In this document: piece after piece, positions 10,470 through 21,320 of the stretch | Numbering within the stretch: the first letter of the stretch is position 1 | Layout of the letters: each line of letters starts with the position of its first letter | Assembly (NCBI GenBank): GCA_963576475.1 | Contig: OY754984.1 | Span: 18,000,215 to 18,064,214 of the forward strand | Source of the DNA: Molanna angustata | Lineage: Eukaryota > Arthropoda > Insecta > Trichoptera > Molannidae | DNA: 64,000 nucleotides | Direction: 5' to 3' | The notes under the pieces: generated by a model | What the model saw: only the letters and a program-made list of their open reading frames with translations | What the model was told of the DNA's origin: nothing | The model's database searches: none | Made by a program: the position numbers and the translations under genes

Positions 10470-11179
10470 GCCAGTTTCATAAAAAGCAGCAAAAGGACCC
10501 TTTAGTTAAAGGTTCTTTAAAAATTTAAAGTCGCCTTTAAGTCGTTGCGTTTCATAAATAATAATGCCGCATACTTTAGTAAAAGGCAGAAATGTCACCA
10601 AAATACCTGAAAGTTGGCAATATTGCTATCAAAATCTATGGAAACATAGCTCATAGCATAGGTAAATATTTCTGTTTACTACCATATAATGTTATTTCTG
10701 TCATTGAATCGATCATTGATGTAAAGGACATGTTTATGGAACAAAACCTATCAAAAAATTCTCCTTAATTCTACTTTTCCATGTGGTCGATTATTTTCCT
10801 ATAGGTATACTTTTCACCGCTGTATCACAGTATGCATCTTCTAATTATCTCATTTTGAAAACATCATTTTGTTATATTATTTATAAAAAAATGTTTAAAT
10901 AATAACAAAACTATTGAATATAAGTAAGTAATATGCACATGATCGTCAACATTCAATTGACAATATTGACATCAACAAGAACTGACTTGAACAATATGTC
11001 ATATTGCAGCACATTCTGGTGGCAAAAAAATGAACTGCTCTTAAAGAAGACTTTAGTGACTAAAGTACGAAGACACTGGTCTTTAAATTAAAGTGAACTT
11101 TAAGTGACATTTTGTTGTTATGAAACGCAATTTATTTTAAAGTCGACATTAAGTCTCCTTTAATTTTTATGAAACTGGC
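10470..11179. mobile_element. Non-autonomous DNA transposon with GCCAGTTTCAT ends
   Basis: The outer 16 bp, GCCAGTTTCATAAAAA (10470-10485), is mirrored by TTTTTATGAAACTGGC ending at 11179. The homology of the two ends continues loosely for ~100 bp and includes a second GTTTCATAA copy in each arm and several TTTAAA/TTAAAG steps. The interior has no transposase. The family assignment is open; similar ends are known in PIF/Harbinger-type MITEs, but no clear 3-bp duplication is visible. Confidence 0.6.
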
Positions 11180-11183
11180 CATA

Positions 11184-11667
11184 AAAAATACAATATACTA
11201 AGTAATATATAAGTAAAAATACAAAATATTAAATATAGTAGTCCGAGGTATCGTATGTTCCCCCCATGGAGCATTTGTGGCACGTGGTCTACATTTCAAT
11301 AATATATTTGGATACGGGGATCGCGTGGAGTACCTGCAGATGTTTATTCAATAAAGAGAACATGCTCTCCAAATAAATAAGCATGGCATACATCTTACAG
11401 TACAGTATAAGGGTGGGTGGAATACCTACTATTTGGATTTTACTTTACACAACGCCAACGTATTGAAACTAGGAATTTTACTAGTGTTGTGCAAAGACCA
11501 CGAACGTCCCATTACGTGAGTCTTTGCAAATATATATACACTCATCCCATTTTCCACTCCTCATCCACTATATTTTTTGTTCTTCTTCAATAAAGTTCTT
11601 AATTCTTGCTAATCTTAATCGAATTCTTATTAATACTTTAAAATTCTTTGCTAATCCTTTGTTTATA
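11184..11667. other. Intron 2 sequence without recognised features
   Basis: Nothing coding or repeated was recognised. 11400-11560 is somewhat GC-richer and contains two inversely related 'CTTTGCA/TGCAAAG' motifs. Confidence 0.35.
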
Positions 11668-12220
11668 AAGGATGTCTCAATAAGAGTGCACTTTGTAAAT
11701 ATTGCGTTATTTTTTTTTTCGTGCAAGTGGCAACTCTGAAATTTGACAGCTGTCACCTATGATTGTTCCGATTATTGAAAATGGAGGGCTACACAAAAGA
11801 AAAATACATTAGAATTATGAAAACACATTACAAAAATGGAGATATTTTTCGACAAAAATTATCTTCATTGATGAAGCGCATTTCCATCAGAATGACTTGG
11901 TGAATAAACAAAACTGTCAAATTTGGGGCTCAGATAATCCTCACGTGATCCAGGCCGAGAAACAATGCAACCACAACGAGTGTCAAGGACGAGATCTAAC
12001 GCGTCATCGGTGAGATACAGCCACGTCTTTGTCAAAAAGTCATCGAAAATTTCACGAGTAAAGCCTGTCATCAGAGCTACGGGGGCCATTTGCTGGATAT
12101 TTTATTCCATAGTTAATCGGAACATGTCTACTTTACAATGCAATAAAAATATCACAACTTACTCAATGAATACGTGTTTTTATTTTCAAATTAAATAGTG
12201 CACTCTTATTGAGACACCCG
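11668..12220 (+). pseudogene. Internally deleted Tc1/mariner-type transposon
   Basis: The ends are inverted copies (TGTCTCAATAAGAGTGCAC at the left, GTGCACTCTTATTGAGACA at the right) and are flanked by TA on both sides (11666-11667 and 12221-12222). Three transposase remnants lie in order: an N-terminal start 'MEGYTKEKYIRIMKTHYKNG' at 11780; the first catalytic Asp region 'IIFIDEAHFHQND' with 'NKQNCQIWGS' near 11865-11925; and the C-terminus 'LCQKVIENFTSK...GGHLLDILFHS' ending near 12113. The HTH-to-catalytic and the second-Asp-to-C-terminal segments are deleted, and a frame change follows the 'QPQRV' stretch. The element is inactive but its ends are good. Confidence 0.85.
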
Positions 12221-12584
12221 TATTATGCTCATATAAATTGTTTTTTTACGGCGCTGGTAATGAATTTATTAAATGCTGGTAATCATTATTTATTGAATAC
12301 ATACTTTAATTTTTATTATCATGAGTTCAGACATTTTTTTTTTCATTCGCAGCATTTCTTCCTTCGTTTCAATGGCGCTATAGCCCAAATCATTTTAGCA
12401 AAAATCCTTTAACTTTAGCGCCCACCACCTGACATCTGGATCAGTTTTCTTGTGTCTTTCCAGACATCATCCTACTATCTCAGCCTCTTAGCCTTTCAAA
12501 CTTTTACACTTTCTTAAATGATTCCCAGACTGAAGGATATTTTTTTTATTATTTTAAAATGTTCACAATTTAAAAATAAACGCA
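12221..12584. other. Intron 2 sequence without recognised features
   Basis: AT-rich sequence with no recognised gene, RNA or repeat. Confidence 0.35.
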
Positions 12585-12720
12585 ATCATCGTCAATGGCT
12601 CTACAGTCCGTTATGAACCCTGGCCTCCTCCGGTATTTATCACCAACCCTCTCTATCCTGGTATTCACTCATCTGGTCGCCGATCCACATTTCTAGAAGT
12701 AATTCTTTTGTTTATCCCGG
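12585..12720 (-). mobile_element. RTE-clade LINE 3' fragment
   Basis: Minus-strand translation gives 'QDREGW' and then 'EEARVHNGL' in the same area. This is the characteristic end of RTE-type ORF2 proteins, and a GATGAT-like tail lies at 12585. Stops and shifts break the frame. The ~180 bp to the right (12720-12900) may be further decayed LINE sequence but could not be assigned. Confidence 0.55.
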
Positions 12721-12899
12721 GATGGCTGCGCCTTGGACAACACAATAGTGTCTGCATCTCGTTGCACGTTGACTACCTTGGGTCACAGTGTGCAGAATTG
12801 TTTTGATTACTCTCTCCTCCCTCATCCTCCCTTTGTGCCTCTCCCATCACAGCGATGTTAGGTTCATCATCAATATTCTCAACCTCTTCGTTTGAACGA

Positions 12900-13754
12900 A
12901 TTCTTCAAAATCCGTCAGAATATCTTTCAAAATAATAGTACTTTTACGTTTACCTACAGTTCAAGTTTATTTTATTGTTACATAAAGTGTTATACAAACA
13001 TTTACATTTTGCTTTCAAACTTTTTTATATTACTTTTCAAGTAAAACTCCATACAAAACTTATATGATATGATATAGTATTTTCAATCCAATATGCCAGT
13101 TTGTCAATTGAATATTGACAAATATCTGAACATCTAAGGAAAAATCGAGTGAAAACGGGGTGTCGGCAGGAAGCTGATTTTATGGCTCCGAGCAAGCACA
13201 ATGCACAAAAGCATTCTCGCATATATTATACACAGTGATGCCTTTGAAGCGACTTAAAATATTTGCAAAAGACTAAGGCTTCAGATTATTTTGCCCATCA
13301 CTAGTAAAATACTTAACTCTCACGCCCGCCTTCGTAGTTTCCTAACAAAACTGATTAGGACATCTCTCGCTAAGCCGACGTTGAAAGAGGTGAATCCTCG
13401 ACGCCGAAAGGCGATAGGCCTAATCTTAAGATTAAACTAATGACTTAATGTAAACTTACTTTACTACAAGAATTTTCCTCCATGGGCTTAGAATCGTCTA
13501 TATGTTGTGTCGTCATTATCACAGTACAAACTCTTTATTCTACGCACAATTGATCCCTTTACTTTCCACAACTATTTAATAATGGATAAATTACTATGCA
13601 TTTTTTCAACTAATTCTTTTGCAATTTTCGACGAGTATCATGCAGACTCGAAATGTTGAAAGGGCTGTTATCAGCAAATTATCGAATATTCTAAAATATA
13701 CAAATATCACAAAACACTTAAAGAAAAAAGATTTGATGCTTGCGTAAGTACTCC
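12900..13754. other. Intron 2 sequence without recognised features
   Basis: No gene or repeat was recognised. The overlapping opposite-strand frame at 13606-13920 is a shadow of the RTE fragment that follows. Confidence 0.35.
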
Positions 13755-14629
13755 CTGTGCTCAATAACATATTTGAAACATCCGCTTTGACAAAGACAAT
13801 GAAGTTAAAGCTTAGTATGACACAAAGAGCGATTGAAAGAAGAATGTTAAATATCTCGGTAAGGGACCTCAAACCTAATGAATTGATTAGGGAAAACACA
13901 GGAGTATCAGATGTGGCCAAAAGAATAGCGGAGTCAAATTGAGGAAATACATCTCAGATGTCGGATGGACGATGGACAAAAGTTGTGATGGACTGGAGGC
14001 CAAGAACAGAGAGCTAAGGTGAAACTCGCCTCCAAAAAATTGAGCGTACTATATAGAGCGCGCAGATATTTTACTAAGACCCAGATCTGTATACTCTACA
14101 AAGCGCAAATACGCCCAATTATTGAATATGGCAGTCACCTCTGGAATGGCGCCCCCCAATACCTACTGAATACCCTCGACGCTGTCCAAAGGCGTGCTAT
14201 ACTTCTGATTGATGATCCATCACTGACTGATGGATTGCAATCACTAGAACACAGACGCAGAGTCGGTATTTTAAGTTTATTCTATAGATACTACCACGGG
14301 AATTGCTCAGAAGAACTTGCATCTTTGGTCCCTCCTCCACCCACTCGCAACAGAGTCACTCGCTTCACTCAATCGCAGCATCCATTCACAGTGGACCTTC
14401 AACATATACGAACAAGTCGCTTCTCGAACTCCTTTATTAACACAGCAGCCCGACTGTGGAACGATCTTCCGAATTCTGTGTTTCCATCTTCGTACAACCC
14501 GGGTCTTTTTAAAATCCGAATTAATAAACTCTTTTCTAGATTGCAAACCCCTCCCAACGCTACGTAGTGCGCTTCTTCGGAAGAGTAAAATGGACCCAAA
14601 TCCTAATAGCTGGCGTCCCCTACGTAGAC

Positions 14630-14689
<60 letters not shown>

Positions 14690-14826
14690 AGGACGCAGAA
14701 GCGTAGTAAGACCCAGACCGTTCGGTCTAAAAAGTGGCGGGTCCAGAATGGCACAGGATAGAGACCAGTGGATGTCCAAGCGGGAGGTATTTGTCCAATA
14801 CTGGACTTAAGAAGAGGCTGAGTAAG
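13755..14826 (+). mobile_element. RTE-clade LINE 3' fragment, split by another LINE
   Basis: The left piece (13755-14009) encodes 'MTQRAIERRMLNISVRDLK' and 'VVMDWRPRT'. The right piece (14684-14826) continues with 'GRRSVVRPRPF', 'GSRMAQDRDQW' and 'VFVQYWT'. Together they give the usual RTE ORF2 C-terminus in the right order. The break falls between 'DWRPRT' and 'GRRSV'. The 8-bp AAGAACAG at 14002-14009 is repeated at 14684-14691 and flanks the inserted poly(A) LINE. Several stops show the RTE copy is old. Confidence 0.8.
14010..14683 (+). mobile_element. 5'-truncated CR1/Jockey-like LINE with poly(A) tail, copy 1
   Basis: It encodes the C-terminal part of a non-LTR ORF2 from 'KLASKKLSVLYRARRYFTK' through 'RPIIEYGSHLW' and 'LDAVQRRA' to 'SFINTAARLWNDLP' and 'FKIRINKLFS', ending at a stop at 14565-14567. 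A ~67-bp 3' UTR and 51 A's (14635-14685) follow. The catalytic YADD domain is absent through 5' truncation. A near-identical copy is at 38744-39279 and a third scrap at 18657-18750. The intact reading frame, long poly(A) and preserved 8-bp target duplication suggest recent insertion. Confidence 0.85.
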
Positions 14827-15229
14827 TATCATAATGTAGACGGATTATACTGCTAGTGTCGTCGTAATGAAATTGAGCGTATTAAGTAATACCAATTTGT
14901 GTCTTTTGTATTGTATTGTTTCTCAGGCAACCAACAGATATGTCATAACTATTAATTTACACACATTCACACTCTGGAGACTCCAGACTGAAAACAAAAT
15001 TAGAAGGCCAACAAAGATGGCTCTACAGCCTAAGTTCAAAAGATTTCATTTTAATATTAGTTAACCGTTAATCGTTTGTTCAATATAATTGCTTTGATTT
15101 TGAATTGCTTTATTTTATTTTTGTTTTTGGTGTACTTTATTTTTTTGTAAAACGGTAATAGTTTTATTGTATTGTATAATCTGATTGTAGAGTTACTAAT
15201 TGGATTGTACGATAGAACTTAAACTGACA
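14827..15229. other. Intron 2 sequence without recognised features
   Basis: No gene or known repeat was recognised. It includes 'TGGAGACTCCA' near 14977, a short perfect palindrome. Confidence 0.35.
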
Positions 15230-15235
15230 TTTTAA

Positions 15236-16013
15236 GAGGGTGACTGCTGCCAACGTACCTATTTTTTCAATTTGATATACCATCATTATTACTAAACGAA
15301 TCAATTTTGAAAAAAATAATGTAGTTAGTTTGGATATTAATATAGAGAAATAGTTCTGTAGGTATATATTCTTGTAGGAAAATAATAAGCATTCCCCGAT
15401 TTTAGACATTTATCTTGAAATTCTAAAAAAATATAAGGTATAGAGTTATATTTTTTTTATAAATTAAAGAAGAACAAAATACCTGGAAAAATATGATATG
15501 ACGTTGCATTAACGCATCAGATTAAGTAAATAAACCAAAAAAACTTTTATTACGCAATGGCGCTGAATGGAAAATAAATGTTTTTTAGGTTTATTTACTA
15601 AACCTGAAGCATTAATGCAACGTGACATCAAATTTTTCTAGATATTTTTGTCTTCTTTAATTTAAAAAAAAATATTACTCTACGCCTTATAGTTTATTAA
15701 AAATATATGATAAACGTTGAAAATCGAGGTATGCCATTATTTTTATACAAGAATTTATACAGAACATTATCAAAAAGTTAAGATATATTTTTGTTTATTA
15801 ATATCCAAACTATCTTAGTTATTTTTTTCAAAACGATTTGATAAAAAATTGATTTAAAAAATTTTAAAATTTAATAAAAAATTTAAGAAATTGCCTAATG
15901 GCAATAAACCTGCCTTTGTACACATGTACATAAATTATATAAATAAATAAATAAATAAGAAATTATGATGGTATATCAAATTGAAAAATAGGTACGTTGG
16001 CAGCAGTCCCCCC
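15236..16013. repeat. Foldback family A, complete copy 2, with nested LINE tail
   Basis: The left end GAGGGTGACTGCTGCC and the right end GGCAGCAGTCCCCCC are inverted copies, and the symmetry continues for ~300 bp into each arm. TTTTAA lies at 15230-15235 and again at 16014-16019. The right arm is interrupted at about 15846-15956 by sequence ending 'GAAATTGCCTAATGGCAATA', then CGCC-like sequence and an (AAAT)n run, which is a LINE/SINE 3' tail absent from copy 1. No transposase is present. Confidence 0.75.
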
Positions 16014-16019
16014 TTTTAA

Positions 16020-16574
16020 CTATTTATACATTTTAGTGTAAAAATAGTATATTCTAACGTTAATTTTCAAAAATATACTAAATGATAAAAAAATCACAGT
16101 ATAGTTGGCTACTATTGCTAAAAATACAAGTGCACACTCTTACAAACCATCAACTAAAATACAAATGAATTAATGTTCTTCTTCTTGGAGTGTCAGGTCC
16201 CCCCGACTTCTATCACTTGGGCAAATTATCTGCTTCAGAGAGTATGGAGCACCTCTCCATATATCCAGTCTCGAATATTTCGGAGCCTGGATCATATTTT
16301 TTTTGCCCATACCACGCCTTATTTTTATGTTATTTTTTTTTCCTAAATAACAAATTTAAAAAACGATGCCTTTACCATAGAATAATAAATTTCAGTTTAG
16401 ATGTCAATGTGTCTCCATTCAAGAATAAAGCAAGTTTGATAAATCTTATTTTTGGCCCCGTTACCAATATTTTTTCCATGTGACCTCACAATCAGAATAA
16501 TGCCACAATATTATTGTCACATAGGTCTGAAAATTAGAAAAACCTTTGACCTGAGAAAGCCCACAGTGTTAATA
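16020..16574. other. Intron 2 sequence without recognised features
   Basis: The frames at 16190-16483 and 16452-16676 show no domain. No repeat was recognised here. Confidence 0.35.
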
Positions 16575-16920
16575 GAAAAAACGAGTGGGTTGTCTCCAAC
16601 GCTAAACTCCTCACTAACAAGTCACTCAAAGTATTCAAATTTTGTATGGAAAATTTTAAGCAATTTTATGAAATGAGTTTCTTTTTATTTAAATATTTTA
16701 TTATGAAAATTTGATATTTCTTCAATGTCATTTTATGAAAATGATGTGTTTTTTTACCAATTTGAAAATAAAAATAACAAATTTCGATTTTCCTGAGCTT
16801 GGAGTATAAAATATTCGACAGTTAAACAAATTGAGAAGCACTATTTCGATAACCTTAAAAATCTAATGGGATCTAAGCGAGTTTTTGTGATACAAATTTG
16901 CAAAATTTGAAAATAAAACT
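16575..16920 (-). repeat. Repeat family C, copy 4 (partial)
   Basis: It starts at 'GAGTGGGTTGTCTCCAACGC' and runs in reverse orientation to the 'GGGATCTAAGCGAG' part. The outer half of the family is missing. Confidence 0.6.
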
Positions 16921-17594
16921 TCAAAAACTACATCTTTTGGCCAAAATCATTATTCATACTATGTGGTAGAGTGGTACAGTGATTTACCAGTAGGTACAGT
17001 TAAAAAATCATTATTCATACATTGGGGTAGAGTGGAATGATTAATAATGTAATCATTATAAAATCTGTAAATATTGTGTATTTTGTAATCAAATAAATAA
17101 ATAAAATATTGATATCCTATACGTTTTGGGACAGCTAAAATTACAAAAGAATGTTGATCAATGCCAAAAGATTGTTGGACGCTTAAAATAAAAGGAAAGA
17201 TTAATTGTCTGATGAAAGCGTAAAAGACTGAAAAACTTGACGTGATTTCAATGAGATGAAAGTGTGTTAAGTCAGAATTCTAACAGAGTGGCAAGATAGA
17301 AGAATGTGGCGTTCAGTTATCTCTGTCTAAAATAAAAAAACGACAGATAAAAACGTTAAATAATGTAAATATGTTTTGTGTCAAACAGATTAAAGTGCGT
17401 TCGCACCTTTTTTGTCTCGTCATGTTTTTCATTTTTGGCATTGTTCTTTTTTTGTGAAATACATAAATAAATATAATTATTATATGACATTAAATGAAAT
17501 TAAATTATTCATAGTCATCACACAAAGTTCAATATTGAGCAATTCTGAAGAAAAAAAGCATTTCCATCTACCTATTTTATTATTTTGCGGGCGT
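16921..17594. other. Intron 2 sequence without recognised features
   Basis: Two copies of 'CATTATTCATAC' followed by 'GGTAGAGTGG' occur near 16945 and 17005, a small local duplication. No gene was recognised. Confidence 0.35.
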
Positions 17595-17745
17595 CCTGGG
17601 TTCGATCCCCAGCAGAGGAGAAATTTATTTAAATTAATTTCTCACGCTTATATTGCTCCTCTGGACTGGAAACATAGGTTAGTTGGAAGAAATTGCCATT
17701 TGGTAAGAAACTCGCCACTTGCACAGGGTGCAAGGATGTGTTTAT
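17595..17745 (+). mobile_element. tRNA-derived SINE, family G
   Basis: The B box GGTTCGATCCC is at 17599-17609. The body then has 'CTCCTCTGGACTGGAAACA', 'GTTGGAAGAAATTGCCATTT' and 'CTCGCC', ending near an (ATTT)n run. It shares its 3' part with the LINE ends at 6.4 and 47.8 kb. Confidence 0.65.
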
Positions 17746-17813
17746 TTATTTATTTTGTTTTTGAAGTATGTATTTTTCCAATTTATCTACTTTATAAATC
17801 GAAATATCTAATC

Positions 17814-18618
17814 GAATATATTTTTAATTGCATATACGCAAACATTGGTTTTTTTTCCCTGTCGGGAATCAAATGATGTTTTTATTGACAATAACAACTC
17901 AATAGAGACGAAGTTGGGATATTATAGAAGAACCAGGAACTCAGGCACCTACAGGGCTTACGACCTGTCATCGGCTGGTTCACGTGATCACTTTATGCGC
18001 TTGCGCAACGTTCACCAACTATGCCTTCTAATCGAGTTCCCTTATCAATGTAATTTTTGATATAATGTGTAAGCAATTCACCTGAATAATACGAAACTAT
18101 ACTATTGCCATGCTGAAGGAGAGTAAGACCTTTGTAAGGTCGATCATGACATACGGCATAGAAACAAGAGCTGACACCGCCAGAACAAAATCCTCCTAAG
18201 AACCACTGAGATGAAGACTCTACGACCCATCGCAGGCGTAACACTTCTTGACAGAGTAAGGAACTCGGAGATAAGAAGAATCTGTGATGTCGAAGATGTT
18301 GTGCGATGGGGAAGAACACGAAGACGATTCTGGAGAGATCATGTGGGGAGAGCGGGTTCGGATCGAGTTGTGAGGATGGCAGCGGATGGGGAGATAACAA
18401 ATGGCAGACCCCCTGGAAGACCACCCAAACGATGGAAGGATAGCTGGACGTCCACTTCACAAGAGCAGGCTCCGAGAATAACAGGACACAGTCCTAACCA
18501 AAGCAGAAGAAGAAGAAGACTATTGCCATCTAAGAGGTAACAAAGAAACCTTTTTTTGTAACGCAGTCTATTGAGAAATTAGTTTATTTGCAAACAATGA
18601 AAGCAACAGTCCTTATAG
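17814..18618 (+). repeat. Foldback family B copy 3, carrying an RTE insertion
   Basis: The 5' domain ('ACATTGGTTTTTTTTCCC') and a full left arm with GTGATCAC and GCGCTTGCGC are present, then the loop, which a 407-bp RTE fragment interrupts. The right arm is missing. GAAATATCTAATC occurs at 17801-17813 and 18619-18631, a 13-bp target duplication around the truncated element. Together with the 15-bp duplication of copy 2 this points to LINE-type integration. Confidence 0.75.
18112..18518 (+). mobile_element. RTE-clade LINE fragment nested in foldback B
   Basis: It encodes 'VTLLDRVRNSEIRRICDVED', 'WGRTRRRFWRDHV' and 'NGRPPGRPPKRWKDSW', typical of RTE ORF2 C-termini, and ends in an (AGA)n tail. 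ACTATTGCCAT is found at 18101-18111 and 18519-18529, an 11-bp target duplication. A stop occurs near the left end ('SS*EPLR'). This is a different subfamily from the RTE copies at 13.8 and 44.7 kb. Confidence 0.85.
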
Positions 18619-18656
18619 AAATATCTAATCTTACAATTTTAAAATGTTTGCTACCC

Positions 18657-18750
18657 TTCATTGGATTTTGGATTGCAATCACTAGACCACAGACGCAAGG
18701 TCGGTATTCTAAGTTTATTCTATAGATACTACCCGGGAGATGCTCATGGT
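18657..18750 (+). mobile_element. Scrap of the CR1/Jockey-like LINE
   Basis: 'TTGCAATCACTAGACCACAG' and 'TATTCTAAGTTTATTCTATA' match positions 14236-14300 of the copy at 14010-14683 with a few changes. No ends are visible. Confidence 0.65.
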
Positions 18751-18984
18751 TTGTTCTTAAAATGCAAAAAAACCGACAACTTTTGTGTTTCCTATAATTT
18801 AAATCACGTATAAACCTTTTCTACGCACGCGATTGTTACCCTTACTAACACGTATCTTCACAGTGCATTAGGCGGTTTTACTATAATATCATGTTTTCAG
18901 TCACTAAATTAAGTGTTATATGTCCTCTTAAGTGCAGTTATCATTCTCTTTGGAATATGCAACTTTTGAAACATAAGGAATTTT

Positions 18985-19274
18985 CATTCATTCATACCAT
19001 CACGGCATATCCCAAAATGTGGGGTAACCAGCGAAAGGTGTGCGGGTGTGCATTGCCTTATAAAAGGGAGCACAACATATCTGTGTATACCCACACACCA
19101 GTCTCGTCTCACCTAAAAAGGCACTATATTCAGAATGGGTGGTGAACCTCATTGCTGAACTATGTGAGATGTTATTGTTGTCTGTTGTATTTTCGATTAC
19201 CCGGCTCTTACGGGACACTCGAAAACAATAAAAGAAAAGAGTGGAAGCACTATTCTAAGCCGGTGCCTCACAGC
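18985..19274 (+). repeat. Repeat family D, copy 1
   Basis: It runs from 'CATTCATTCATACCATCACG' through 'GGGGTAACCAGCGAAAGG' and 'GGTGGTGAACCTCATTGCTG' to 'AAGCCGGTGCCTCACA'. Other copies are at 28.0, 31.1, 48.6, 52.0 and 57.5 kb. In the opposite orientation the family ends in a (GAAT)n run, which suggests a retroposon tail. Confidence 0.7.
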
Positions 19275-19669
19275 TAAGGAATTTTGATATTTAAAAATTG
19301 AAAAAAACGACACACCCTCCTGTACACTTAATATTAGAGTTTATTATGTTATAAAGGTACATCAAGTTTGACGTCCTTAGTCTGGTGTGTAAAGTCTGTA
19401 ATGCATGTTTGTAGTTATTGTCAAATTTTTACTTCGTGTGTCTCAAGAATATGTGTTGAATTCGTTCAATACTGTTAATATAAACAGTATATTGTGTATT
19501 CTACATGACTGACGACCATACTAAACGAATAATGTGTTGCGTCATTGATGTTGTGCTAGTTAGAAAAAAAACGTATGTTTATTGTTGGCATTAGAAGGAC
19601 GCCACTAACGCACAACTGACCATAAATGTGTCATATAAATAATTTCAATTTTCGTTATCTCGCGCGACA

Positions 19670-19870
19670 GTAAACGGCGGACAACACGCCCTGTCGGGGT
19701 CACGCTGACCCCAACACACCGAGGGTGGGTCACACAGACCCGCATGTGAGACAAACAAGCACGGGTCACATATACCCATATAGAACACACAGCGCGGGTG
19801 ACACGGACCCGTATACGGGAGACTGACACCCCCCTTCTCACCAACCTGGGGTCATTCGGACCCATACAAC
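19670..19870. repeat. Cluster of GGGTCA...GACCC short palindromes
   Basis: Five spaced units occur in ~180 bp of unusually GC-rich sequence: GGGGTCACGCTGACCCC, GGGTCACACAGACCC, GGGTCACATATACCC, GGGTGACACGGACCC and GGGGTCATTCGGACCC, about 30-55 bp apart. The first is a perfect inverted repeat of GGGTCA with a 3-bp spacer. The minus-strand frame across it is repetitive and not a credible protein. It may be the subterminal repeat region of a DNA transposon or a cluster of nuclear-receptor-like half sites. Confidence 0.55.
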
Positions 19871-19989
19871 GGACACTAATACTCCACTAATCTGACGTTA
19901 TTTCCTTCCGCTGGGCGGTCATCGGCTGGAGATTGGAGAGCTGGAATTACACGGCGGTTAGGAAATCTTAGTAAGCCCCTACGGACAAG

Positions 19990-20504
19990 TTGTACAGGCT
20001 AAAGATTTTCTAAACAAAAACTTTCCTCTATAAATATACCATTAAGAAAAAGTAGTCGTTTGACAAAATTGACACCTGGGTGACAAGTCCGGTCAAACGG
20101 TGAAATCCCTAATAAATACCCATATCGTCGTCTAACTAACTTTGAATTTTCAAGAAAAAACTAAAGAAGGAATTTATCCCTAAACACCTATTTTTTTAAC
20201 ATTTTAAAGTGTAAAGTATATTTGCTTTACTTTAATTATCGCTTTGATTCTTTTGCTGTGATGTACATGTATAATTTTGTTATACTTTGTTATCTGGTTG
20301 ATTGGTTAAAAGTTGGTTTTCTGTAATGATCAATTTTTGAATTGTGATACCAATATGAAGATCATCTATTGGTACTACACTGTTTTTCGTAAATAATAAC
20401 AAAATATACTGAACATACACATACATATAATATATTGAACATCTAAATTATCTTACAAACCCATTATAAATAAATTTTCTTAATTATGTAAACTTAATAA
20501 TAAA
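19990..20504. other. Intron 2 sequence without recognised features
   Basis: AT-rich sequence with no recognised gene or repeat. Confidence 0.35.
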
Positions 20505-20775
20505 GATTTTTAATTATCTCAATAGAGACGAAGTTGGAATATTTATTGTAGGAGAACCGGGAAATCAAGGCACTTACAGGGCTTACGACCTGTCATCGGC
20601 TGGTTTACGTGATCACTTTATGCGCTTGCGCAACGTTCACCAATTATGCCTTTTTAATGAGACCCCTATCAATATCAATTCAATTTTAATTTTATCAATT
20701 CAAGTTAAAAAAAAAATATCTTTGACTCCCGACAGGGAAAAAAATCCAATGTTTGCGCATATGCAATAATAAAAA
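20505..20775 (+). repeat. Foldback family B, copy 4a (one arm plus inverted 5' domain)
   Basis: One arm with CTCAATAGAGACGAAG, GTGATCAC and GCGCTTGCGCAACG is followed by the 5' domain in reverse ('TTTGACTCCCGACAGGG', 'CCAATGTTTGCGCATATGCA'). It is arranged like the copy at 26195-26462 but in the opposite orientation, and the second arm has been lost. Confidence 0.65.
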
Positions 20776-20971
20776 TATTCGATTAATAATAAACCCTCAA
20801 TATTTAAGCTTTGTGTAAATGCTTAAGAGTAGGTACTACCTCAGAACGCCTGCGTTCAGCCTAGTGAGAATGTAAAATTTCAATATTTTTAGTATGTATG
20901 CCATTATGAAATGTACTGAACTGAAATATGTAAATAAATAAAATAAAAAAATTATACAGTAGGTAGTATTA

Positions 20972-21320
20972 ATCGAATATATTTTTAATTGCATATGCGC
21001 AAACATTGGATTTTTTTCCCTGTCGGGAGTCAAATGATATTTCTATTGACAATAACATCTCAATAGAGACGAAGACAGGTCATAAGCCCTGTAGGTGCCT
21101 GATAGCTTCGTATTATTTAGGTGAATTGTTTACACATTATTCAAATATATAGAACTTAAAAAAATTACATTGATAAAGGAACTCAATAAGAAGGAAATAT
21201 TGGTGAACGTTGCACAAGCGCAAAAAGTGATCACGTAAACCAACCGATGACAGGTCGTAAGCTCTGTAGGTGCCTGAGTTCCTGGTTCGTCTCTATTGAG
21301 ATGTTATTGTCAATAAAAAT
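20972..21320 (+). repeat. Foldback family B, copy 4b
   Basis: The 5' domain ('CATATGCGCAAACATTGG') and a short left arm are followed by an almost complete right arm that ends in 'CTCTATTGAGATG' and 'TTGTCAATAAAAATA'. The left arm is internally deleted. It is separate from copy 4a by about 200 bp. Confidence 0.65.

Noticed and set aside
14567..14832. Poly-Lys and poly-Phe frames
   Set aside because: They are the LINE poly(A) tail read in different frames.
19605..19865. 86-residue minus-strand frame rich in Val and Arg
   Set aside because: The frame is a product of the spaced GGGTCA/GACCC words, which repeat 'RVxVT' type peptides. No family match known to me.
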